NCBI RefSeq assembly: GCF_004296935.1
Contig: NZ_SCVH01000106.1
Coordinates: forward strand, 1 to 64,000
Source of the DNA: Reyranella sp.
GTDB lineage: Bacteria; Pseudomonadota; Alphaproteobacteria; Reyranellales; Reyranellaceae
Reading direction: 5' to 3'
DNA length: 64,000 bases
The notes below the pieces were generated by a model that was not told where the DNA came from, ran no database searches, and was given only the letters and a program-made list of their open reading frames with translations. Made by a program: the position numbers and the translations under genes. This document shows positions 35,685 to 44,930 of the stretch, in pieces; the first letter of the stretch is position 1, and the number at the start of each line of letters is the position of its first letter.

Positions 35685-37091
35685 TCAAGCCACGCGGTGC
35701 CGCGGCCGGATCACCGTGACGCTGCAAGGTGCGTGTCCCGCGACCTCGGCCGAGACACTGCCCAGAAGGCTGCGCAACGCCGAGTCGGCCCGTGCGCCCA
35801 GGATGACGTGGTCGACCCGGTTGGCGCGGACATGGTCGAGGATCGCCTCGGCGGCGCGGCGTCCTTCCAGCACGTGGAAGGTGATGCGGCCTTCGGCGAG
35901 GCCGAGCGGGGCTGCCCAGTGTTTGAGGTCGATCAGCCGCGTGACATGCTTGTTGCGCCCTTCGGTATCGAGCGAACTGTCGAGCGACATCCGGCTTGGT
36001 TCGAGCACGTTGAGGCAGGCGAGACGCGCGCCGGGCAAGGTCGCCAGGACCTGTCTGGCCGCCGTGCGCAGTGCCTCCGCGAGGTCGGGCGGCGTGCGGT
36101 CGAAGTCGATGGCGACCACGACGATCGGGGCGTCCGCTGCCTGTCTGGCGGTTGGGCTGCCGAACAGGTCGACGGACACCGTGCCGAGGTCGAAGCGTCG
36201 CTTCAGGGCGGCGAGGTACGAGTGACGTTCCATGCGCTCGGCGCGTGCCGTCAAGGCGATCTGGTCGGGATGCTGCAGGTCGAGGGCGAGTTGCGTCGCC
36301 GTCGGGTGCCGCCGCGCCGGGTCGACCTCGAGGCAGCGCAGGATCGTCTCCTGCAACCAAGGCGGCAGATCGGGCCGCAGGCGGCGCGGCGGGACGGGAT
36401 CGCGCCAGATCCGCCGCTTGAGTGGCCGCATGCCCACTGGGTCGCCGAACGGCAGCACATCGGTGGCGAAGAAATACATCAAGACGCCCAGCGCGAAGAG
36501 GTCGGAGCGTGGCTCGCGGCGATTGCCCATCACCTGCTCCGGCGCCATGTAGGGTGCCGTGCCATAGGGTACGCGGAACTCCTCCTCCATCAGGTCGGGC
36601 AGCCGGCCATGGCGCGACAAGCCGAAATCGATCAGCACGGCCCTGCCGTCGGGACGGAACATGATGTTCGAGGGCTTTACGTCGAGATGGACGACGTGCT
36701 GGCGGTGCAGATCGTCGAGCGCCAGAGCGATGCGGGCGCCAAGCTCGGCAACTTCGGCGGGCGCCAGCGGCAGATCGGCAAGGCGCGAGACCAGGGACTT
36801 ACCCGATATGCGCTCCATGACGATGTAGGGCCGGACCTCGAAATCTCCGGCGGCGATGACCTTCGGCACATGCGGACCCGAGAGCCGCGGCAGGATCATC
36901 TGCTCCATCTCGAAGCTAACGATCGCGGCGGGATCTTCGCCCTCGTTGAGCAGTGGCGCCTTCATCACCAGGGGAATTGAATGGTCGGGGTCGGTCACCT
37001 CCCAGAGCGTCGCCATACTGCCGACGTGCAGGCGCTGGCCGACCGTGAAGCCGTCGATCGTCTCGCCGGACTGCAGGCGGACTCCTGTCAT
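35685..37091 (-). CDS. Ser/Thr protein kinase fused to a universal stress domain
   Basis: 468 aa. Residues about 13-275 are a Hanks-type kinase: glycine-loop region 18-32, Lys44 in LVMKAP, catalytic loop HLDVKPSN (Asp137; the usual HRD Arg is Leu, a non-RD kinase), DFG 155-157, APE 183-185. Residues about 320-465 are a Usp domain (IVVVAIDFDRTPPDLAEAL ... ILGARADSALRSLLGSVSAEVAGHAPCSVTVI). No membrane segment, so it is cytoplasmic. The fusion suggests kinase output gated by, or acting on, stress-nucleotide sensing. It lies 3 bp after the broken metallophosphoesterase gene. Confidence 0.92.
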   Translation of the reverse strand: MTGVRLQSGETIDGFTVGQRLHVGSMATLWEVTDPDHSIPLVMKAPLLNEGEDPAAIVSFEMEQMILPRLSGPHVPKVIAAGDFEVRPYIVMERISGKSLVSRLADLPLAPAEVAELGARIALALDDLHRQHVVHLDVKPSNIMFRPDGRAVLIDFGLSRHGRLPDLMEEEFRVPYGTAPYMAPEQVMGNRREPRSDLFALGVLMYFFATDVLPFGDPVGMRPLKRRIWRDPVPPRRLRPDLPPWLQETILRCLEVDPARRHPTATQLALDLQHPDQIALTARAERMERHSYLAALKRRFDLGTVSVDLFGSPTARQAADAPIVVVAIDFDRTPPDLAEALRTAARQVLATLPGARLACLNVLEPSRMSLDSSLDTEGRNKHVTRLIDLKHWAAPLGLAEGRITFHVLEGRRAAEAILDHVRANRVDHVILGARADSALRSLLGSVSAEVAGHAPCSVTVIRPRHRVA

Positions 37092-37094
37092 GCC

Positions 37095-37835
37095 TCAGCG
37101 TCCCGCGAACAGTCGCCTGGCCAGCCCCTCAGGCAGGCCGGCGCGTCGGATCTTTTCGGCCGTGGCATCGATGTCGTAGGGCACCCGATGGCAGGTGAGT
37201 TCGCGGCGCGCGGTGTCGAACATCGAATAGGCTGCTGCCGGATTGCCGTCGCGCGGCTGGCCGACCGAGCCCAGCACGGCGAACCAGCGCCGTCGGGCGG
37301 TCAGCGCCACGGCGACGCCGTCCGTCGGCCGGAAGGTTGCCGTGCGTCCGAGCGGCGCCACGCCGTAGAGTGCCGGCAGATGGACGTGGCCGCAGAAGGC
37401 ATATTTGGCCGACGTAGCTTTCAGACAACGCTCGGCGTCGTCGGCCCCGAGAACGTAGCGCCAGCGCGTACCCGCCGGCACTTCGGCATGGACGTAGAGC
37501 CGGTCCTCGTCCTCGATCTGCAACGGCAGATCTTCGAGGAAGCGGCGGGCGGCGTCGCCGAGCTGACCGCGCGTCTAGGCGATGGCGACGGTGGCGTCGG
37601 GGTTCATGCGTTCGGATGGTTCGGCGATGGCACGATCATGGTTGCCTTGCAGCGCCACGGCGCCCTTGCCGACCAGATCCATGATCGTGGCGAGGGTCCA
37701 GGCCGGGTCGGCGTTGTAGCCGACATGATCGCCGAGGAAGACGTGGCGCTCGGCGCCGTGGCGGCCCGCATGGGTGAGGCAAGCCTGGAATGCCTCGCGG
37801 TTGGCATGGATGTCGGCCATGAGGGCGATGCGCAT
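37095..37835 (-). pseudogene. Metallophosphoesterase interrupted by one in-frame TAG
   Basis: A calcineurin-like phosphoesterase of about 246 codons. The N-terminal part has the metal motifs IALMADIHAN, FLGDHVGYN and LQGNHDRA; the C-terminal part has CGHVHLPALYG. At 37577-37575 the frame reads TAG where a Trp codon (TGG) would fit, and the same frame continues without shift (TRGQLGDAARRFLEDLPL) to the rest of the enzyme. Thus one base change splits the gene into 86 and about 160 codons. It may be a recent pseudogene, a base-calling error, or a suppressed stop. Neighbours (CaiB upstream, kinase-Usp downstream by 3 bp) keep operon spacing. Confidence 0.85.
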
Positions 37836-37854
37836 GGCCGCACGATCGGCGCGG

Positions 37855-39231
37855 TCAGGCCCACCGCGCCGGCGAACTGCCGAGCGGCTCCGCGGGGCGG
37901 GCATAGAAGGCGGGCGTCTCGCTCAACTGCACGATCGGCCGCAGATGGTTCAGCCGGCCGAACGGGCCGACGCTCTCGGTGATCAGGCTCGCAAGCTCGT
38001 CGTCGGTCAATTCGGCCGCGCCTTTGCTGCCATCGATGGTGCCGAGGCTCGCGATCCAGTGCGCGACCTGGACCAGCGAGACGCGCACGAGCCACGACCC
38101 GCCCTGCTCGACGCGGCGAGCGAGGCCGACCATGGCGCCCAGGGCGGCGAGGTAGCCGGCGATATAGTCATTGGCCTGCACCGGCATGTTGTGCGGCTTC
38201 TCCAGCGTTCCCTGTGTCGCGGAAAGGCCGGTGACGTTCTGCACGATCGAGTCGAAGCCGCGCCGCGAGGACCAGGGGCCTTCGTGGCTGTAGGCGCAGA
38301 TGCTGACGCAGACGATGCCCGGTCGCAGCTCGGCCAGCCGCTCCGGCGAAAAGCCGCGCGCGGCGAGCGTGCCCGGCCGGTAGCCCTGGGTGAAGACATC
38401 GGCCTCGCGCACCAGGCCGGCCAGCGTCTCGATGCCGGCCGGTTCGCGCAGGTCGAGCCAGGCGCAGCGCTTGCCGTGGCCGGTGTCCATGAGGATCTCG
38501 GTCTGGTAGGGCAGGTGCTGTGCCGCGATGTGAAGGACCTCGGCACCGTTCTCCGCCAGCACGCGGCCACTGGTGGGGCCCGCCAGCACGCGCGTCAGAT
38601 CGAGCGCCCGTATGCCGCTGAGCGGCCGGTCGCCTCTCGGCAGCGGCCGCGGCGGCGCCTCGCCGATCTTGACGATGTCGATCAACGGCAGCCTGGCGAC
38701 GGCGATGCCGTGCGGATGGGCGTTCCATTCGTCACGGCTGCGCACGAGGCCACCGACGCAGCCGCCCGAAGCGATCGCCTCCTCGATGGCGAGGCCGTCC
38801 CACTTGGCGACGGCCTCCGCCAGCGCCTCGCGCGTCTCGGCCTTGGCGCCCGAGATACGTAGCGCGCCGGCGCGGTGGTGCGGATGGTTGGTGTGCAGGA
38901 ACATGGTCCGGCCGTCGCGCGTCGGGTAGTGGCCGGCCAGCGGATCCCACGATACAGGCTTCTCGCCGTTCTGCCGCACGTAGGTGTTGGAGCGCAGCGA
39001 GGCCGCGGCGGCGCGCAGATCGATGCTCACGGACTGCGGCTTGCCGGTCCGCAAACGCCAGAGATCCGAGACGGCGAGGCCCACCGCGCCCAGGGCTGCC
39101 GATCCGGCGCGGCCGATGCGCCACGGCGTCACGAACACGGGATCGTCGCCGCCGCTGATCGCCAGGGAATCGTCGGCGCGTCGGGTGCGGCCGAGCTGGC
39201 CAAGGACGTCGTGGGCGAGATCCTGGCTCAC
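37855..39231 (-). CDS. CaiB/BaiF CoA-transferase family protein
   Basis: 458 aa family III CoA-transferase. The core landmark LDLTRVLAGPTSGRVLAENGAEVLHI and the CAWLDLREPAG and DVFTQGYRPGTLAARGFSPERLAEL segments are clear. About 200 residues precede this core, whereas most members have it at the N-terminus; the extra region may be a degenerate second copy of the fold, as in fused CaiB proteins. The GTG at 39231 makes a GTGA overlap with the upstream hydrolase and has GGAGG before it; an ATG 12 bases upstream is the alternative. Acceptor acid unknown. Confidence 0.87.
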   Translation of the reverse strand: MSQDLAHDVLGQLGRTRRADDSLAISGGDDPVFVTPWRIGRAGSAALGAVGLAVSDLWRLRTGKPQSVSIDLRAAAASLRSNTYVRQNGEKPVSWDPLAGHYPTRDGRTMFLHTNHPHHRAGALRISGAKAETREALAEAVAKWDGLAIEEAIASGGCVGGLVRSRDEWNAHPHGIAVARLPLIDIVKIGEAPPRPLPRGDRPLSGIRALDLTRVLAGPTSGRVLAENGAEVLHIAAQHLPYQTEILMDTGHGKRCAWLDLREPAGIETLAGLVREADVFTQGYRPGTLAARGFSPERLAELRPGIVCVSICAYSHEGPWSSRRGFDSIVQNVTGLSATQGTLEKPHNMPVQANDYIAGYLAALGAMVGLARRVEQGGSWLVRVSLVQVAHWIASLGTIDGSKGAAELTDDELASLITESVGPFGRLNHLRPIVQLSETPAFYARPAEPLGSSPARWA

Positions 39232-39953
39232 TTGTCCTCCCACGTATTCGGCATGATCCGGGTCAAGAGCGCCATCAGCGCATCGGGGCAGGTGATGTGG
39301 GGATTGTGGCTGGCGTCGAGCTCGTAGGATTTCCAGCCGGCCTCGCTCTTGGCGCGTTCGCTGAACTGGCGGAAGACGTCGCCCGGTCCGTTGCGCGTTG
39401 CATAAATATAGTGGCGCGGTGGCGGCGGCTCGTTCGACTCGAGTTTCAGCTTCTGCTCGAAGGTCCGGATGGGCTGTGGCCGGCGGCGCGGGCTGGCCCA
39501 GGCGACATCCTCGGGCGCGGTGTCGGGCGGCATCGGATTGATGGGAAGCCGCCAGCCGTCGCCGTCCTTGACGGCCCCGGCGCGCATGTTGGCCTCGGCC
39601 TTGGGGCCTACCAGATCGAACAGGCTCTGGCCGTCTTTGGGGGCGAAGGCGTCGATGTAGACCACGCGCGCAATGCGCTCGCGTGCCTTGTCGACGACGC
39701 CGGTCGCGACCATGCCGCCATAGGAATGGCCGAGCAGGGTGACGTCGGTCAGGTTCTCGATCTCGAGCACCGCCAGCACGTCCTGGATGTGCGTCGACAG
39801 GTCGATCTCGGGGCGGGCGAGATGAGCGCGCTCGCCGAGTCCTGTGTAGCTCGGCGAGAAAAACTCGTGGCCGGCGGCCCTGAACAGAGGTCGCATCTTT
39901 TTCCAGGCCCAGGCTGCGGACCAGGCGCCATGCGCCAGAACGATCGTTCCCAT
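39228..39953 (-). CDS. Alpha/beta hydrolase
   Basis: 241 aa alpha/beta-hydrolase fold of the salicylate/methylketone esterase-like group: oxyanion region LAHGAWSAAWAWKK, nucleophile Ser77 in GHSYGG, and His in ASHNPHITCPDAL. It is cytoplasmic (no signal). Esters or small amides are likely substrates. It is the first gene of the minus-strand run to 35005 and lies divergent from feoA with 58 bp between. Confidence 0.9.
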   Translation of the reverse strand: MGTIVLAHGAWSAAWAWKKMRPLFRAAGHEFFSPSYTGLGERAHLARPEIDLSTHIQDVLAVLEIENLTDVTLLGHSYGGMVATGVVDKARERIARVVYIDAFAPKDGQSLFDLVGPKAEANMRAGAVKDGDGWRLPINPMPPDTAPEDVAWASPRRRPQPIRTFEQKLKLESNEPPPPRHYIYATRNGPGDVFRQFSERAKSEAGWKSYELDASHNPHITCPDALMALLTRIMPNTWEDK

Positions 39954-39995
39954 CGCCTCTACCTCCCTGCTGGAAAAGCCTCTTTCCCAGTGCTA

Positions 39996-40012
39996 TTACG
40001 AATTAGTCGCAA
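39996..40012 (+). promoter_or_regulatory. Fur-box-like dyad at the feoA start
   Basis: TTACGAATTAGTCGCAA differs in two bases from TTGCGAATTATTCGCAA, a dyad resembling bacterial Fur operators, and is itself a dyad with 6 of 8 positions matching. It reaches the first base of the feoA ATG. In the 58-bp gap between feoA and the divergent hydrolase it could control iron uptake by blocking initiation. Identification is by pattern only. Confidence 0.45.
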
Positions 40013-40290
40013 TGTCTGCCAGACCAACCATAGCATTAGGTGATGCGCGCGTGGGCTTTCGCGGCCGCATCGAGGCGCTCTCCGCCGAGCACGTCGGGGG
40101 CGGCCTGCCGGGTCCCGAGCTGGAACGCCGGTTGATCGAACTGGGCTTCGTCGAGGGCGCCGATGTCGAGCTGCTGCACCAGGGCCTGTTCGGCAGCGAC
40201 CCGATTGCGGTGCGCGTGGCACACGCGACCATCGCGCTCCGCCGGCGTGAGGCCATGGCGATCCTTGTGAGCGCCGAGATCCCGACGTGA
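40012..40290 (+). CDS. feoA: FeoA family ferrous iron transport protein
   Basis: 92 aa SH3-like protein that works with FeoB in Fe2+ uptake at the inner membrane. The central LERRLIELGFVEGADVELLHQGLFGSDPIAVRVAHATIALRRREA is the FeoA pattern. Its stop overlaps the FeoB GTG start (GTGA). The ATG at 40012 has no clear Shine-Dalgarno and touches a Fur-like dyad; a GTG at 40051 is an alternative start. Confidence 0.9.
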   Translation: MSARPTIALGDARVGFRGRIEALSAEHVGGGLPGPELERRLIELGFVEGADVELLHQGLFGSDPIAVRVAHATIALRRREAMAILVSAEIPT

Positions 40291-42161
40291 ACACCGTCGC
40301 TTCCCTTGCCGCTCCCACTGTCGCGTTGGTCGGCAACCCCAACTGCGGCAAGACGGCGTTGTTCAACGCGCTCACCGGCAGCCGCCAGAAGGTCGCCAAC
40401 TATCCCGGCGTCACAGTCGAAAAGAAGGTCGGTCGCCTGACCACGCCGGCCGGCCGCGTCGTGCAGATCGTCGACCTGCCCGGCACCTATTCCTTGCGCG
40501 CGCGCTCGCCCGACGAGGAGATCACGCGCGATGCCGTGCTCGGGCGCCTGGCGGGCGAGGTCGCGCCCGACCTCATCGTCTGCGTCGCCGATGCCTCCAA
40601 CCTGCGGCTGGCACTCCGCCTTGCGCTGGAACTGAAGCGCGTCGGCCGGCCGGTGATGCTGTCGCTCAACATGATGGACATCGCCCGCAAGCGTGGCATT
40701 GAGATCGACGCGGCTCGCCTGTCGCGCGACCTCGGCGTGCCGGTCGTGAGCTCGGTCGCGGTGCGCCGCGGCGGCACCGACGAGCTGCTGCGCGAACTCG
40801 ACGGTGCGCTGGCCAGCCTGCCGGCGGCCGGCGCCTCCTCGTGGTGCGCGCCCGACGCCGGCGAATTGCGCGGCGGACAGCACGAGGCCGACCGGTTGCT
40901 GTGCGCGGCGGTGCGCCGGACCGGCGAGCGCGATGCCGGCACGGCGCGGGTCGATGCCGTGCTGCTGCATCCCGTGGCGGGCCTCGCCATCCTGCTCGCC
41001 ATCCTTTTCGTCATGTTCCAGGCGGTGTTTGCCTGGGCAACGCCGGGCATGGATGCGATCGAGGCGGGCTTCCATTGGCTGGGCGACTTCGTCGAGATGG
41101 CGCCGCTACCCGACCTGCTCAAGAGCTTCCTCAAGGACGGGCTGATCGGCGGTGTCGGCAGCGTGCTCGTGTTCCTGCCCCAGATCGTGATCCTGTTCTT
41201 CTTCATCCTGGTGCTCGAGGACCTGGGTTACATGGCACGCGCGGCGTTCCTGATGGATCGCATCATGGGGGGCGCCGGCCTGCATGGGCGCGCCTTCATC
41301 CCGCTGCTGTCGAGTTTCGCCTGCGCCATCCCGGGGATCATGGCCACGCGTGTGATCGACGATCGTCGCGATCGTCTCACCACCATTCTGGTGGCGCCGC
41401 TCATGACCTGCTCGGCGCGTATCCCGGTCTACACGCTGATCATCGGAGCCTTCATCCCCGATCGCGACGTGTGGGGCTTCGTCGGCCTTCAGGGCCTGGT
41501 GATGTTCGGACTGTACGCTACGGGCATCGCGGGCGCGCTCGCCGTGTCGTTCGTGCTGAAGCGCCTGATCTGGCGAGGGTCGGCGGGCGAGCCCTTCATG
41601 CTCGAGTTGCCGGACTACAAGATCCCGCGGCTGAAGAGCCTTGCCATCGGCCTGTGGACGCGCGCTGCGATCTTCGTCAGGCGCGCCGGCACCATCATCC
41701 TCGCCATGATGGTGTTGATCTGGCTGCTGGCGACGTTCCCGCAGCCACCGGAGGGCGCCACCGAGCCCGCCATCAACTACAGCCTGGCTGCCATGATCGG
41801 ATCGGCGATCCAGCCGCTGACAGCGCCGCTCGGCTTCAACTGGCAGATCAATGTCGCGCTGATCCCCGGCATGGCGGCACGCGAGGTGGCGGTCGGCTCG
41901 CTCGGCACCATCTACGCCATCAGCGGCGGCGAGGAAGCCGTCGACAAGATCGGCCAGGCACTCAGCGCGCAATGGAGCCTCGCCACGGCGCTGGCGTTCC
42001 TCGCTTGGTACGTGTTCGCGCCGCAATGCGCCTCGACGCTCGCCGTCATCCGGCGCGAGACCGGCAGCTGGACATGGATGTGGGTGACGTTCTTCTACAT
42101 GCTGGCGCTGGCCTATGTGGCAGCCTTCGCCACCTACCAGATCGCGTCGGCGTTCGCCTAG
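40287..42161 (+). CDS. feoB: Ferrous iron transporter FeoB
   Basis: 624 aa inner-membrane Fe2+ transporter. N-terminal G domain with G1 GNPNCGKT (16-23), the switch region around YPGVTVEKK, G3 DLPG (63-66) and NMMD; then a membrane part with two Gate motifs (GRAFIPLLSSFACAIPGIMATR and CSARIPVYTLII, each with the conserved Cys). It is shorter than the E. coli protein, common in alphaproteobacteria. GTG start at 40287 coupled to feoA. The last 4 bases overlap the convergent DUF486 gene. Confidence 0.95.
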   Translation: MNTVASLAAPTVALVGNPNCGKTALFNALTGSRQKVANYPGVTVEKKVGRLTTPAGRVVQIVDLPGTYSLRARSPDEEITRDAVLGRLAGEVAPDLIVCVADASNLRLALRLALELKRVGRPVMLSLNMMDIARKRGIEIDAARLSRDLGVPVVSSVAVRRGGTDELLRELDGALASLPAAGASSWCAPDAGELRGGQHEADRLLCAAVRRTGERDAGTARVDAVLLHPVAGLAILLAILFVMFQAVFAWATPGMDAIEAGFHWLGDFVEMAPLPDLLKSFLKDGLIGGVGSVLVFLPQIVILFFFILVLEDLGYMARAAFLMDRIMGGAGLHGRAFIPLLSSFACAIPGIMATRVIDDRRDRLTTILVAPLMTCSARIPVYTLIIGAFIPDRDVWGFVGLQGLVMFGLYATGIAGALAVSFVLKRLIWRGSAGEPFMLELPDYKIPRLKSLAIGLWTRAAIFVRRAGTIILAMMVLIWLLATFPQPPEGATEPAINYSLAAMIGSAIQPLTAPLGFNWQINVALIPGMAAREVAVGSLGTIYAISGGEEAVDKIGQALSAQWSLATALAFLAWYVFAPQCASTLAVIRRETGSWTWMWVTFFYMLALAYVAAFATYQIASAFA

Positions 42162-42517
42162 GCTGGAATCGGCCCCTTGAAGACGAAGAAGGCGCCAGCG
42201 CAGATCAGGGTGAAGCCCACCAGGTGATTGAGCGTGATGCGCTCGCCAAGATAGAGGACCGAGAAGGCGGCGAACACGGTGAGCGTGATCACCTCCTGCA
42301 TGGTCTTGAGCTCGGCGGCGGAATAAACCGTATGGCCCCAGCGGTTGGCGGGCACGGCGAAGCAGTATTCGATGAAGGCGATGCCCCAGCTTGCCACTAC
42401 CACCAGCCACAAGGGCCTGTCGGTGAACTTCAGATGCCCGTACCAGGCGAACGTCATGAAGATATTTGAGATCAACAGCAGGACGATGGGCGTGATGGCG
42501 GGTGGCAGCCAGGTCAT
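42158..42517 (-). CDS. DUF486 membrane protein
   Basis: 119 aa with four membrane segments, DUF486 family (small DMT-like proteins). FMTFAWYGHLKF, WGIAFIEYCFAVPANRWGH and LKTMQEVITLTVFAAFSVLYLGE are family landmarks. Possibly a homodimeric small-molecule exporter. It lies 8 bp after the Bug gene on the same strand. Confidence 0.9.
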   Translation of the reverse strand: MTWLPPAITPIVLLLISNIFMTFAWYGHLKFTDRPLWLVVVASWGIAFIEYCFAVPANRWGHTVYSAAELKTMQEVITLTVFAAFSVLYLGERITLNHLVGFTLICAGAFFVFKGPIPA

Positions 42518-42525
42518 CGGCAGGT

Positions 42526-43491
42526 CTACTCCGGTTTGATTCCGAGCTTCTTGATCAGCGGCACCACGGCCTTGTCCTCGGTGTCGAACATCGCCGCCGT
42601 CTCCTGCGGCGTGGTCGGATAGGCCTCAGCCGTGAGATCAGCGAAGCGCTTCACGACGGCCGGGTCCTTCAGGACCTTGACCATCGCCGCGTTGAGCTTG
42701 GCCACCACCTCGGGCGGCATTTTGGCCGGGCCGAACAGACCGGTGAAGGTGCTGAAGGTGAAGTTCTCAAGGCCCTTCACGCCCGACTCCTTCATCGTCG
42801 GCACGTCGGGCAGCTCCGGGATGCGCTTGTCCGAGGAGACGGCGATGGCGCGCATCTTGCCACTCCTGATGTGGCCGATGGCGGCGTTGACCTGGTCGAC
42901 CTGGGCCGTCACCTGGCCCGCGATCACGTCGATGCTGGCGGCGCCCGACCCCTTGTAGTGGATCAGCGTGTATTTCGTGCCGGTCGCATCGCCGATCAGC
43001 TCGAGCGCCAGGTGGTTGGTGGTCCCGATGCCGGAATCGGCCACCGGAAACTTGCCGTCGCGGCCGAGCGCGATGAAGTCGGCCATGGTCTTGATCGGCG
43101 AGCTCGGCGTCACGAGCAGGACGGCCGGCACGCGCTGTATGTGGCTGATCGGCGTGAAGGCGGTGCGCCAGTCGTAGGGCGCGTTGCCGTAGATGGCGGG
43201 CACCGCCACCAGCGAGTTGGCCGACACCAGCAGCGTGTATCCGTCGGGCGCGGCGCGGGCGACGACGTCGCTGCCGATCATGCCGCTGGCGCCGGCCTTG
43301 TTCTCGACCAGCACGGTGACTCCCAGCACATCCTTCAGCTTGTCGGCGATGATGCGGGAGGTGACGTCGATATTCCCGCCCGGGGCGTAGGGCGCCATGA
43401 TCCTGATCGGCTTGTCGGGGAATTCCGCAAGCGCCGGCCCCGGGCCGACGACGAGGCCGAAAAGGCCGGCGAGAATTGCAATGACACGCAT
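42526..43491 (-). CDS. Bug/TctC-family periplasmic solute-binding protein
   Basis: 321 aa with a Sec signal (MRVIAILAGLFGLVVGPGPALA). Landmarks: IRIMAPYAPGGNIDVTSRI, VENKAGASGMIG, GTTNHLALEL, and HYKGSGAASIDVIAG. It is closer in sequence to the receptor at 19957 (both PGGN-DVTSRI) than to the one at 28287. No TctAB genes adjoin. It follows the TRAP genes by 144 bp. Confidence 0.92.
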   Translation of the reverse strand: MRVIAILAGLFGLVVGPGPALAEFPDKPIRIMAPYAPGGNIDVTSRIIADKLKDVLGVTVLVENKAGASGMIGSDVVARAAPDGYTLLVSANSLVAVPAIYGNAPYDWRTAFTPISHIQRVPAVLLVTPSSPIKTMADFIALGRDGKFPVADSGIGTTNHLALELIGDATGTKYTLIHYKGSGAASIDVIAGQVTAQVDQVNAAIGHIRSGKMRAIAVSSDKRIPELPDVPTMKESGVKGLENFTFSTFTGLFGPAKMPPEVVAKLNAAMVKVLKDPAVVKRFADLTAEAYPTTPQETAAMFDTEDKAVVPLIKKLGIKPE

Positions 43492-43635
43492 GGGAAGGGT
43501 TTCCTCCTGATTTCCTTGTCGCGAGCCTAGAAGAACGCGATCTGCGAGTGGCCGCAACAGGCGATCACAAGGGACCCAATCACCGACCTTCCGGGCTATT
43601 CCCGCGAATATCCTTTCGCGCCGCCGGGATCCGAT

Positions 43636-44928
43636 CTATCCGCGGCCCATCACCCAGGTCGGCAACCCCAGGGCGATATCGGGGAAGGCCATGAGCAGCA
43701 GAATCAGCACGAGCATGGCGCCCACGAAGGGCAATGCGCCCTTGATGACGTCTGCGATGGCGCCCGTCGCGCGCAGGCTTTGCACGACGTAGAGGTTGAG
43801 GCCGACCGGCGGCGTCACCAGGGCTGCCTCGACGAGGATGGTCAGCACGATGCCCCACCAGATGGGATCCCAGCCCAGGCCCACCACGATCGGGAACACG
43901 AACGGGGTCGTGAGGATCATCATCGAGATGGTTTCCATGAAGCAGCCCAAGATCAGGTAGAACACGATCAACAGCAGCATGGTGCCGACCTTGCCGAGCC
44001 CGAGTGCGCTGATGGCTTTCGCCACACCGTCGGTGACGCCGATGTTGGCCAGGACGAAGTTCAGGAACTGTGCGGCGATGATGATCAGCATGATCATCGC
44101 CGTGGTCCGCATCGTTCCTTCGAAAACCGCCTTGAGCATCGACCAGGAGAGCGCGCGCTCCCATGCCGCCAGCAGGAGCGCCGCGAAGACGCCCATGGAC
44201 GCCGCTTCCGTCGGTGTGGCCCAGCCGGCGTAGATGGAGCCGACGACAACGGCAAAGATGAACAGGGGCGCCACGAGGTCTTTCAGGGACCGCAGCCGCT
44301 CGCCCCAGCTGCTTGTGATCGGCGTTCCGCCCTTCGAAGGCGTCAGCAGGCAGTAGCCCAGGACGATGGCCATGAAGAAGGCGGTGAGCAGCAGGCCGGG
44401 GATCATCCCGGCCAAATAGAGGCGAGGGACAGAGGTCTGGGTCAGTAGTCCGTAGAGGATGAAGTTGATGGATGGCGGGATCAGGATGCCGAGCGTGCCG
44501 CCGGCCGCCAGCGTTCCCAGGAAGAGCGGCTCGTCATAGCCGCGGATCTTCACCTGCGGCAGGGCGACGACGCCGACCGTCGCCGCCGTGGCCACGCTCG
44601 ATCCCGAGGTTGCCGCGAACATCGCGCAGGTGCCGATATTGGCATGCATCAGCCCGCCCGGTAGCCAGGAGAGCCAAGTCGCGATCGCGGCATAGACGCG
44701 ATGGGCGATCCCCGACCGCAGCAGGATCTCGCCCAGCATCACGAACATCGGGATGGCGATCAGGATATATTCCGAGCTCGCGTTCCAGACGATATCGCCC
44801 ATCGCCAGGTAGAGCGGAATGGACGAGAAGAACTGGTTGAGCGCCAGGCCGAGGACGCCCATGACGGCGGCCACCGGAATGCTGACGGCAAGGAGCGCGA
44901 CGAGAAGGATCAGGGCGGTGCCGAGCAT
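43636..44928 (-). CDS. dctM: TRAP transporter large permease
   Basis: 430 aa, about 12 membrane segments, DctM type. Characteristic stretches: AIPMFVMLGEILLRSGIA, GCFMETISMMILTTPFVFPI, and the VTPPVGLNLYVVQSL end loop. It carries out sodium-coupled import of the acid presented by DctP. The ATG lies 2 bp after the dctQ stop. Confidence 0.94.
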   Translation of the reverse strand: MLGTALILLVALLAVSIPVAAVMGVLGLALNQFFSSIPLYLAMGDIVWNASSEYILIAIPMFVMLGEILLRSGIAHRVYAAIATWLSWLPGGLMHANIGTCAMFAATSGSSVATAATVGVVALPQVKIRGYDEPLFLGTLAAGGTLGILIPPSINFILYGLLTQTSVPRLYLAGMIPGLLLTAFFMAIVLGYCLLTPSKGGTPITSSWGERLRSLKDLVAPLFIFAVVVGSIYAGWATPTEAASMGVFAALLLAAWERALSWSMLKAVFEGTMRTTAMIMLIIIAAQFLNFVLANIGVTDGVAKAISALGLGKVGTMLLLIVFYLILGCFMETISMMILTTPFVFPIVVGLGWDPIWWGIVLTILVEAALVTPPVGLNLYVVQSLRATGAIADVIKGALPFVGAMLVLILLLMAFPDIALGLPTWVMGRG

Positions 44929-44930
44929 GT

